This document shows positions 6,461-14,669 of a stretch of DNA of 14,669 bases, piece by piece. A model generated the notes under the pieces. That model worked only from the letters and a program-made list of their open reading frames with translations, ran no database searches and had not been told where the DNA came from. This stretch comes from J054 sp964613615 (GTDB lineage: Bacteria > Pseudomonadota > Gammaproteobacteria > Steroidobacterales > GCA-2729495). Made by a program: the position numbers and the translations under genes. The stretch's first letter is position 1, and every line of letters begins with the position of its first letter. Location of the stretch: NCBI GenBank assembly GCA_964613615.1, contig CAZTIB010000210.1, forward strand, positions 1-14,669. Reading direction: 5' to 3'.

Positions 6461-9400
6461 GTGTCCCAGTCGTCAGCGGCGGCAGATTCTCCCCGGCTAC
6501 TGCACCTGCGCGGCCCGGCGGCACTCACCGATTTTCAGCGGAATCGCCTGGCCGGGCAGCTCCACAACCTTGCCCCGGCCGTAACCGGCGTCCACGCGCA
6601 GTTCCTGCACCTGGTGCACCTGCGGGCGGTGCTCACGGGGACGCAACTCAAGGTACTGGAGGCATTGCTCGACTACGGTGCGTCAATGGCGGCGGCGCCG
6701 ACCGGCGCACTGGATATCGTTGTCGTACCGCGCATCGGCACGATCTCCCCCTGGTCGAGCAAGGCCACGGATATCCTGCACACCTGTGGTCTGACAGCGG
6801 TGGATCGTATTGAACGGGGGATCCACTACACGCTGACGGCAGACGCCGAAATCGACGATCTGGCCGGCCTGCACGCGCTGCTGCATGACCGGATGACGGA
6901 AACCGTATTGAATGAGTCCGCGGACGCCGCGCTGCTGTTTGCCGCCCATGAACCCGCGGCGCTGGGCCGCATTCCGCTGTTGAACCAGGGCCGCGACGCG
7001 CTGTTGAAGGCGAACGCCGAGTACGGGCTCGCGCTGTCCGGTGACGAGGTGGATTACCTGGTCGAAAAGTTCCTGGCGCTGGATCGTGACCCGACGGATA
7101 CCGAGCTGATGATGTTCGCGCAGGCCAACTCCGAGCACTGCCGGCACAAGATTTTTAACGCCACCTGGTTCGTCGATGGGGAGCAACAGCCGCATAGCCT
7201 GTTTGACCTGATTCGAGCCACGCATGCGGCGAGCCCCGACGGCGTGTTGAGCGCATACAAGGACAATGCGGCCGTGATCGAAGGCGGGCCGGCGCAACGT
7301 CTTGTTGCCCACGTCGACGATGGCGTGTACCGGCATTACGACGAACCGGTCCACACGCTGCTGAAGGTGGAAACGCACAATCACCCGACCGCGATTTCAC
7401 CCTTCCCCGGCGCGGCCACGGGCAGCGGCGGCGAGATACGTGATGAAGGGGCCACCGGGCGCGGTGCGCGGCCGAAGGCGGGGCTGACGGGATTCTCGGT
7501 GTCGCACCTGCGCGTGCCGGAGCAGCCGGAACCCTGGGAGCCGCCGGCAGCGCGGCCCGACCGGATTGCATCGCCGTTGCAGATCATGCTGGAAGGGCCC
7601 ATCGGCGGCGCGGCCTTTAACAATGAGTTCGGTCGGCCCAACATCCTCGGCTACTTCCGCACGCTGGAGCAGGCGGGTGCCGACGGCACGGTCTGGGGTT
7701 ACCACAAGCCCATCATGATTGCCGGCGGGCTCGGCGCGATCCGGGCACCGGATGTAGACAAGCTGGAGGCCCCGGCCGGTTCCCTGGTCGTGGCACTCGG
7801 CGGACCGGCCATGCTGATTGGCCTGGGTGGCGGCGCCGCGTCATCGGTGGGCAGCGGCGTGAGTTCCGCCGAGCTGGATTTTGCATCCGTGCAGCGCGGT
7901 AACCCGGAAATGCAGCGGCGCGCGCAGCAGGTGATCGACGCCTGCTGGGCAGCCGGCCTGACTCGCGAAGACAATCCCATATTGCTGGTGCACGACGTGG
8001 GTGCCGGGGGTTTGTCGAACGCGGTGCCGGAGCTGATCGACCAGAGCCGCCGTGGTGGCCAGGTGGAGTTGCGCGACATACCCAGTGCCGAGGCCGGCAT
8101 GTCGCCGCTGGAAATCTGGTGTAACGAAGCCCAGGAGCGCTACGTGCTGGCCATCGACCCGCAGCAGCTGGCCTGGTTCGACGCCCAGTGCCGGCGCGAA
8201 CGGTGTCCTTATGCCGTGATCGGCATCATGGACGATAGCGGTGATCTCATCGTGCGCGACCGTCGGGCCGAGAACCGGCCGGTAGATATGCCGCTGGACA
8301 TGCTGCTCGGCAAGGCGCCGCGCACCGTGAAAGAAGTTGCGCGCCGGTCGCGCCCGTTGCCGCCCTCTAACCTGGAAGTCGACCTGCACGAAGCCTGTCG
8401 CCGGGTGCTGCGCATGCCGGCGGTGGCCGACAAGTCTTTCCTGATTCACATTGGCGATCGCACGGTCGGTGGCCTGGTGGCGCAGGATCAGCTGGTTGGC
8501 CCGTGGCAGGTGCCGGTCAGCAATGTGGGGGTGACGGCGCGCGACTTCGAGGGTTATGCCGGTGAGGCCATGGCAATGGGTGAGCGCACGCCGGTTGCGG
8601 TGTTGCACCCCGCGGCTGCAGGCCGCCTCGCCGTCGCCGAGGCCGTCACCAATATCCTGTCGGCCGACGTCCGCGCGCTGCCCGACATACGGCTGTCGGC
8701 CAACTGGATGGCGGCGAGCGGCGCTGGTGCAGAAGACCAGGCCCTGTTCGAGACGGTGAACGCGGTCAGCGAGTTGTGCTGTGAACTCGGCATCGCGATC
8801 CCGGTGGGTAAAGACTCGCTGTCCATGCAGACGCGCTGGCAGGACGAGGCGGGTAAGCGCGCCGTCGTCGCGCCGGTGTCGCTGATCGTTTCCGCATTCG
8901 CACCGGTGGCGGATATTCGACGCACGCTGACCCCGCAGCTTGCGCAGCTGCCTGGCTCCGTGTTGTACCTGGTGGATCTGGGCAATGGCTGCAACCGCCT
9001 GGGCGCATCTTGCCTGGCACAGGCGTTCGCGGTGGACGGCGGCGAACCGCCTGATCTCAGCGATTCTGCTGCGCTGTCGGCCTTATTCAGGGCGGTACGC
9101 GAATTGCACGATACCGGCGTGCTGCTGGCCTGCCACGATCGGTCCGACGGCGGACTGTATGCGACCCTGTGCGAAATGGCCTTCGCCGGGCGAGTGGGCC
9201 TGAACATTGACCTGGACGTCAGCGCCGACAAGCTGGGGGCGGCGCTGTTCTCGGAAGAACTGGGCGTGGTGCTGCAGGTCGCGGCGGACAATTCAACGCA
9301 GGTGGAGGAAGTTTTCGGTCGTTACGGTCTCGATGCTCAGCTGCAGTGCGTGGCCACTGTCACGGGTGCAGATCGCATTGCGCTGGCAGCCCGCGGGCAA

Positions 9401-10372
9401 GGGGCCGCATCGTTCACGCGCACCGAGTTGCACCGCGAGTGGTCGCGACTGACAGCCCGCCTGCAAGCGCTGCGAGATGATCCGGACTGCGCGGCAGAAG
9501 CCTACGCCGCGGCCACCGACCCGGACGATCCCGGCTTGTCGCCGCGCATCGACTTCGATCTTTCGATCACCCCGGCGCCCGCCCTGAACGCGGGTGTGCG
9601 CCCCCGCGTGGCCGTACTTCGGGAGCAAGGCGTGAACAGTCACGTCGAGATGGCTGCCGCCTTCGATCGCGCGGGCTTCGAGGCGGTGGACGTGCACATG
9701 ACGGACCTGCTGGAAGGCCGGCGCACCCTCGACGAGTTTCGCGGGCTGGTTGTGTGCGGCGGCTTCTCCTACGGCGACGTGCTGGGCGCCGGCGGCGGCT
9801 GGGCCAAGAGCATCCTGTTCAGCGAACGCGGGCGGGAACTATTTGCCGGGTATTTCGCCCGCGACGATACCTTCACGCTGGGCGTCTGCAACGGCTGCCA
9901 GATGCTTGCGCAGCTGGCGCCGATTATCCCGGGCGCCGAACACTGGCCGCGTTTTGTCGCCAACCGCTCGGGACAATTCGAGGCGCGGCTGAGCATGGTG
10001 GAGATCACCGAGTCTCCGTCCGTGCTGCTGCAGGGTATGGCCGGCAGCCGCTTGCTGATTGCCACCTCCCACGGCGAAGGCCAGGCGAAATTTGGCGCCA
10101 CGGGTGACATCGATGCGCTGGAAGCTGCGGGCGGCATCGCGCTGCGCTATGTCGACAACCACGGCGCGCCGACGCAGCACTATCCGCAAAATCCCAACGG
10201 CTCGCCCGGCGGGCTCGCGGGTCTCTGTTCGGCCGACGGCCGGGTCACGCTGGTGATGCCCCACCCCGAACGCGTCTACCGCACCGTGCAGCACTCATGG
10301 CATCCGGCAGCGTGGGGTGAAGACGGGCCCTGGATGCGGCTGTTCAGGAACGCGCGCGCCTGGCTCGGCTAG
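6461..10372 (+). CDS. purL: Phosphoribosylformylglycinamidine synthase (PurL)
   Basis: PurL converts FGAR, glutamine and ATP to FGAM in de novo purine synthesis (cytoplasm). This is the large single-chain form: 1303 residues from GTG 6461 (E. coli ~1295). Order of domains: N-terminal PurS-like part (about 1-150), linker, two AIR-synthase-like halves, and a C-terminal class I glutamine amidotransferase from about 1045. Seen motifs: GTISPWSSKATDI, FAQANSEHCRHK (NSEHCRHK 223-230), VETHNHPTAISP (303-314), GATGSGGEIRDEGATGRG, LGGGAASS and HDRSDGG. The amidotransferase has GVCNGCQM with nucleophile Cys1143, and MPHPER with His1268 and Glu1270. These are shifted by +8 from the Salmonella triad C1135/H1260/E1262. 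The GTG gives a start matching LHLRGPAALTDF to the family. The frame extends upstream through the DUF1820 gene, which is not real. The ribosome site is modest (AGACGGA). Intact; certain. Confidence 0.98.
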   Translation: MSQSSAAADSPRLLHLRGPAALTDFQRNRLAGQLHNLAPAVTGVHAQFLHLVHLRAVLTGTQLKVLEALLDYGASMAAAPTGALDIVVVPRIGTISPWSSKATDILHTCGLTAVDRIERGIHYTLTADAEIDDLAGLHALLHDRMTETVLNESADAALLFAAHEPAALGRIPLLNQGRDALLKANAEYGLALSGDEVDYLVEKFLALDRDPTDTELMMFAQANSEHCRHKIFNATWFVDGEQQPHSLFDLIRATHAASPDGVLSAYKDNAAVIEGGPAQRLVAHVDDGVYRHYDEPVHTLLKVETHNHPTAISPFPGAATGSGGEIRDEGATGRGARPKAGLTGFSVSHLRVPEQPEPWEPPAARPDRIASPLQIMLEGPIGGAAFNNEFGRPNILGYFRTLEQAGADGTVWGYHKPIMIAGGLGAIRAPDVDKLEAPAGSLVVALGGPAMLIGLGGGAASSVGSGVSSAELDFASVQRGNPEMQRRAQQVIDACWAAGLTREDNPILLVHDVGAGGLSNAVPELIDQSRRGGQVELRDIPSAEAGMSPLEIWCNEAQERYVLAIDPQQLAWFDAQCRRERCPYAVIGIMDDSGDLIVRDRRAENRPVDMPLDMLLGKAPRTVKEVARRSRPLPPSNLEVDLHEACRRVLRMPAVADKSFLIHIGDRTVGGLVAQDQLVGPWQVPVSNVGVTARDFEGYAGEAMAMGERTPVAVLHPAAAGRLAVAEAVTNILSADVRALPDIRLSANWMAASGAGAEDQALFETVNAVSELCCELGIAIPVGKDSLSMQTRWQDEAGKRAVVAPVSLIVSAFAPVADIRRTLTPQLAQLPGSVLYLVDLGNGCNRLGASCLAQAFAVDGGEPPDLSDSAALSALFRAVRELHDTGVLLACHDRSDGGLYATLCEMAFAGRVGLNIDLDVSADKLGAALFSEELGVVLQVAADNSTQVEEVFGRYGLDAQLQCVATVTGADRIALAARGQGAASFTRTELHREWSRLTARLQALRDDPDCAAEAYAAATDPDDPGLSPRIDFDLSITPAPALNAGVRPRVAVLREQGVNSHVEMAAAFDRAGFEAVDVHMTDLLEGRRTLDEFRGLVVCGGFSYGDVLGAGGGWAKSILFSERGRELFAGYFARDDTFTLGVCNGCQMLAQLAPIIPGAEHWPRFVANRSGQFEARLSMVEITESPSVLLQGMAGSRLLIATSHGEGQAKFGATGDIDALEAAGGIALRYVDNHGAPTQHYPQNPNGSPGGLAGLCSADGRVTLVMPHPERVYRTVQHSWHPAAWGEDGPWMRLFRNARAWLG

Positions 10373-10442
10373 AAATAGTTGAACAAAGCGGTCGCCAGGT
10401 GGGTCTTTCTCCCTGTTCCCAACGAGTGTCCGCGGCTCTTGG

Positions 10443-10865
10443 TTAACCGGCTGAACCGGCGCTGCCAACCTCCGGCGTCGTGAACAGCCGCTTCATGCTG
10501 AGCGCGCGGCGCAGTTTTCCGCCCCGCACGTAGGCCTGGTAGAGAAGGTCTCTTAGAGTTTCCAGCAGTACCGTTGCCTGAATGCGCTCCAGCGGCGGCG
10601 GCATCGCCGTGTCGCGGTCGAACAGCACGCCGCGCACCAGGTGAAACATCGCATCGTCCAGGCCAGCCAGTTCGCGGATCTCCTCGATCTCTTCGTACAG
10701 CTTCAGCCGCGCCTGCTCGCCCAGGTCTTCGAACATCGCCTCGGCGGTGAGCCGGCACATGGCCGGGAAAGCCACCCACAGGCTGTGGTGGAAGCAGCCC
10801 AGCGTGTCGCGGAAGGCCGCGGCGACAGGATCGGGCAGGTATTCGAATCCGAAAGCGTCTTCCAT
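10443..10865 (-). CDS. Small DUF4145-like protein downstream of ettA
   Basis: A 140-residue, mostly helical, acidic-then-basic protein. The start at ATG 10865-10863 gives MEDAFGFEYLPDPVAAAFRDTL. The open frame reaches 11009 but would overlap ettA with low-complexity Arg/Pro sequence. Residues about 11-80 resemble the DUF4145 pattern: LPDPVAAAFRDTLGCFHHSLWVAFPAMCRLTAEAMFEDLG, then LYEEIEEIRELAGLDDAMFHLVRGVL. DUF4145 is a helical domain found alone or attached to restriction and helicase proteins, with unknown activity. The C-terminus (about 115-130) is basic (GGKLRRALSMKRLF), which might contact nucleic acid or membrane; that is inference. It begins 38 bases after the ettA stop on the same strand, so an operon is likely. 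No strong ribosome site is visible. It is convergent with purL across a 70-base gap in which I see no clear terminator. Confidence 0.75.
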   Translation of the reverse strand: MEDAFGFEYLPDPVAAAFRDTLGCFHHSLWVAFPAMCRLTAEAMFEDLGEQARLKLYEEIEEIRELAGLDDAMFHLVRGVLFDRDTAMPPPLERIQATVLLETLRDLLYQAYVRGGKLRRALSMKRLFTTPEVGSAGSAG

Positions 10866-10903
10866 CGTGTCGTGCGCCCTGCTTGTCCGAGCCGCTGTAC
10901 TGC

Positions 10904-12577
<1,674 letters not shown>

Positions 12578-12610
12578 AGTGATGTCAGGTCCGGTTAACG
12601 AGGAGCCGGG

Positions 12611-12639
12611 ATTATCCGGCAAGGGTGGCCGCAATTAAA
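12611..12639 (-). promoter_or_regulatory. Candidate promoter of ettA
   Basis: On the minus strand GATAAT (12616-12611) is a five-of-six -10 box. TTTAAT (12639-12634) is a weak -35 at the ideal 17-base spacing. Transcription would begin about 27 bases before the GTG. The -35 touches the ribosome site of the divergent HDAC-family gene. Confidence 0.4.
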
Positions 12640-12651
12640 GGTGAGGGCGAA

Positions 12652-13602
12652 ATGAGCGCGCACGACAAGGTGCTCGTCCTGAAGGGCGAGAACATCGCAG
12701 CCTACGGCTTCGGCGAGGGGCACCCGTTTGGCCCGGACCGCCACGACGTATTCCACGCCGCCCTTGCGCAGAGCGGTCTCGATGTGGACCTCGCTATGGC
12801 CGGTGCCGCCACGCGTGAACAGCTCGAAGCCTTTCACACCCCGGAATACCTGGATTTCGTGGCTGCCGCCTGCGCCGCTGGCGGCGGATTCCTGGACGGC
12901 GGCGATACCCCGGCGCAGGTCGGGCTGGACGTTGCCGCGACCGCAGTCGTGGGTGCGACCCTGTTTGCACTGAATGCAGTGATGGCGGGACACGCACCCC
13001 GGGCCTTCGTGCCCATCGCTGGTCTGCACCATGCCGGCCGCGGACATGCCGCCGGCTTTTGCGTGTTCAACGACTGCGGCGTGGCGATCGAGATGCTGCG
13101 CAAGCAACACGGCCTGCGTCGCATCGCTTACGTAGATATCGATGCGCACCACGGCGACGGGGTGTATTACGCCTTTGAAGCGGACCCGGACGTGTGCATC
13201 GTCGATATACACGAGGACGGCCGCGTGCTGTATCCGGGCACCGGCCACGCACAGGAAACCGGCAGCGGCGATGCGGTGGGTACCAAGCTGAATATTCCAT
13301 TGCCACCGGGCGCCGGTGACGCTGAGTTTCTGGCCGCGTGGGAGCAGGCCGAGGCCTTCCTGGAAGCGGCGGCGCCGGAATTCGTGCTGCTGCAGTGTGG
13401 GGCCGACAGCCTTGCCGGCGATCCCATCACTCATCTGCAACTGACGGCCGAGGCCCACGGCGAAGTGGCCGTGCGCCTCAGCCGGCTCGCGGGCCGGCAT
13501 TGCGCCGGGCGGATGATCGGCGTCGGGGGCGGCGGCTATGACCGCGACAACGTGGCCCGCGGCTGGACTGCAGTGGTCAGGGCACTGGTGGAGACGGCCT
13601 GA
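12652..13602 (+). CDS. Histone deacetylase family protein (Zn-dependent deacetylase)
   Basis: A 316-residue enzyme of the arginase/deacetylase fold. Members hydrolyse acetyl groups from lysines, polyamines or other amides. All catalytic residues expected from human HDAC1 are visible. The His pair GLHHA is at 126-127. Zinc ligands Asp164 and His166 are in VDIDAHHGDG, and Asp252 is in QCGADSLAGD. The transition-state Tyr296 is in GGGGYDRDN. YPGTGH (194-199) is also typical. ATG 12652 is chosen because AAAGGTGA sits about 7 bases ahead; an in-frame GTG at 12625 would add nine residues. The HH-type GLHHA motif resembles class I and AcuC-like enzymes. The natural substrate cannot be told from sequence. 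It is divergent from ettA and lies 63 bases before glyA, which seems to have its own -10 box. No signal peptide is seen, so cytoplasmic. Confidence 0.93.
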   Translation: MSAHDKVLVLKGENIAAYGFGEGHPFGPDRHDVFHAALAQSGLDVDLAMAGAATREQLEAFHTPEYLDFVAAACAAGGGFLDGGDTPAQVGLDVAATAVVGATLFALNAVMAGHAPRAFVPIAGLHHAGRGHAAGFCVFNDCGVAIEMLRKQHGLRRIAYVDIDAHHGDGVYYAFEADPDVCIVDIHEDGRVLYPGTGHAQETGSGDAVGTKLNIPLPPGAGDAEFLAAWEQAEAFLEAAAPEFVLLQCGADSLAGDPITHLQLTAEAHGEVAVRLSRLAGRHCAGRMIGVGGGGYDRDNVARGWTAVVRALVETA

Positions 13603-13631
13603 GCGTACCTGCCCGCGGCCCCTGCCTCGGT

Positions 13632-13637
13632 TACAAT
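13632..13637 (+). promoter_or_regulatory. Candidate -10 box of glyA
   Basis: TACAAT is a five-of-six -10 match, 29 bases before the glyA ATG, in the 63-base gap after the deacetylase gene. The -35 is not convincing. A short T-run follows at 13645-13650, but I see no stem ahead of it that would make a terminator. No glycine or folate riboswitch fits in so short a gap. Confidence 0.4.
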
Positions 13638-13665
13638 TGATCTCTTTTTTCGCCGGAGACACCGC

Positions 13666-14669
13666 ATGTTTACAGCGGACTGGAAGATCGCTGATTTCGA
13701 CCCGGAGCTGGCGGCCGCGATGGGCGCCGAGCGGCGGCGCCAGGAAGAAAATGCCGAGCTGATTGCATCGGAAAACTATGCGAGTCCGCGCGTTCTCGAA
13801 GCCCAGGGTTCCGTGCTGACCAACAAGTATGCGGAAGGTTATCCGGGCAAGCGCTACTACGGCGGTTGCGAGTATGTGGACATAGCGGAAGAGCTGGCCC
13901 GGGTTCGCGCCTGCGAACTGTTTGGCGCCGCGTACGCCAATGTCCAGCCGCATTCCGGCTCGCAGGCCAACATGGCGGTTTACCTGACGGCTCTCGAGCC
14001 GGGCGATACCGTCCTGGGGCTCGATCTGGCACACGGTGGGCATCTGACGCACGGCATGCGGCTGAATGTGTCGGGAAAACTGTATCATTTTGTCAACTAC
14101 GGCGTGACGCGCGAGACGCACCGCATCGACTTTGATCAGGTCGCCCGGCTGGCGCGCGAGCATCGGCCGAAGATGATTGTGGCCGGTGCCAGTGCCTACC
14201 CGCGCGAGATTCCGCATGACCGCTTTGCCGAGATTGCCGAGGAAGCAGGCGCGACGTTGTTCGTCGACATGGCCCACTACGCCGGCCTGGTGGCGGCCGG
14301 CCTGCATCATAATCCGGTACCGGTGTCGGACTTTGTCGCGACCACCACCCACAAGACCTTGCGTGGTCCACGCGCCGGCCTGGTATTGTGCAAGGCCGAG
14401 TACGCCAAAGACCTGAACCGCAGCGTGTTTCCCGGCCTGCAGGGTGGGCCCCTGATGCACTCGATCGCCGGCAAGGCGATCTGTTTCGGTGAAGCGCTGC
14501 AGCCCGATTTCAAACGGTACGCGCAGGCCATCATCGATAACGCCCGGGCCTTGGCCGCGACTCTGGCGGCCGGCGGCTTGCAGCTGATCAGCGGGGGGAC
14601 CGACAATCACCTGGCGTTGGTCGACGTGACTCCGCTCGGCATCGGCGGCAAGATCGCCGAACAGGCGCT
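13666..14669 (+). CDS. glyA: Serine hydroxymethyltransferase (GlyA), 3' end cut by the window
   Basis: GlyA is the PLP enzyme that converts serine and tetrahydrofolate to glycine and 5,10-methylene-THF, the main one-carbon source for purines, thymidylate and methionine. About 334 of the usual ~415-420 residues are present. Start ATG 13666, preceded by GGAGA at a good distance. Hallmarks: ELIASENYAS (31-40), LTNKYAEGYPGKRYYGGCEYVD (51-72), NVQPHSGSQANMAVY (92-106), LDLAHGGHLTHG (119-130), DMAHYAGLVA (201-210). The PLP-binding TTTHKTLRGPRAG has Lys230, equivalent to E. coli Lys229. FPGLQGGPLMHSIAGKA (255-271) follows. No defects are visible in the part seen. Its product feeds the pathway of the upstream purL, though the two are separate units here. 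Certain. Confidence 0.98.
   Translation, partial: MFTADWKIADFDPELAAAMGAERRRQEENAELIASENYASPRVLEAQGSVLTNKYAEGYPGKRYYGGCEYVDIAEELARVRACELFGAAYANVQPHSGSQANMAVYLTALEPGDTVLGLDLAHGGHLTHGMRLNVSGKLYHFVNYGVTRETHRIDFDQVARLAREHRPKMIVAGASAYPREIPHDRFAEIAEEAGATLFVDMAHYAGLVAAGLHHNPVPVSDFVATTTHKTLRGPRAGLVLCKAEYAKDLNRSVFPGLQGGPLMHSIAGKAICFGEALQPDFKRYAQAIIDNARALAATLAAGGLQLISGGTDNHLALVDVTPLGIGGKIAEQA

Noticed and set aside
13638..13665. Possible terminator (T-run 13645-13650) after the deacetylase gene
   Set aside because: No GC-rich stem directly precedes the T-run. The stretch is better read as the glyA leader after the TACAAT box.
12595..14610. 671-residue open frame on the minus strand opposite the deacetylase gene and glyA
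   Set aside because: It is antisense to two clearly identified genes, its protein has no recognisable motifs, and long antisense frames are common in GC-rich DNA.

Overview
This is a GC-rich chromosomal segment (roughly 60-65% G+C by eye) from a Gram-negative bacterium. The best fit is a deep-branching gammaproteobacterium. A TonB-dependent receptor and an outer-membrane-type lipoprotein show the Gram-negative envelope. The single-chain, ~1300-residue PurL, EttA and the DUF1820 protein resemble their gammaproteobacterial forms. The placement rests on remembered family similarity; no search was run.

Layout, left to right. (1) 1-464, minus: N-terminal part of a TonB-dependent receptor, cut by the window edge. 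(2) 734-2086, plus: a lipoprotein made of four DUF4397-like beta repeats, divergent from the receptor. (3) 2096-4671, minus: a compact ferrous-iron uptake operon, feoA-feoB followed by a 58-residue membrane protein with a Cys-Cys pair. A good Fur-box match lies just upstream of feoA, so iron repression is likely. (4) 4753-5886, minus: an FHA protein with the C-terminal domain typical of type VI secretion TagH/ImpI proteins, with no other secretion gene in view. (5) 6103-10372, plus: a DUF1820 protein followed 13 bases later by purL, the large purine-biosynthesis amidotransferase. (6) 10443-12577, minus: ettA (ABC-F translation factor) followed by a small DUF4145-like protein. (7) 12652-13602, plus: a histone-deacetylase-family metalloenzyme with every catalytic residue present, divergent from ettA. 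(8) 13666 to the right edge, plus: glyA (serine hydroxymethyltransferase), truncated by the window.

How the genes relate. The feo genes form one functional unit importing Fe2+ through the inner membrane, and the receptor at the left edge could be another metal or nutrient importer. purL and glyA are linked metabolically: GlyA makes glycine and one-carbon-loaded folate, both consumed in purine synthesis. Here they are separate transcription units. The remaining genes look like stable core-genome neighbours.

I see no tRNA, rRNA, CRISPR array, insertion sequence, integrase or phage gene. Coding density is high and the longest non-coding gap is 269 bases (465-733). I found no convincing entirely new system. 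The items most worth a second look are the small feo-operon protein, the Fur box, the orphan TagH-type FHA protein and the DUF4145-like partner of ettA.
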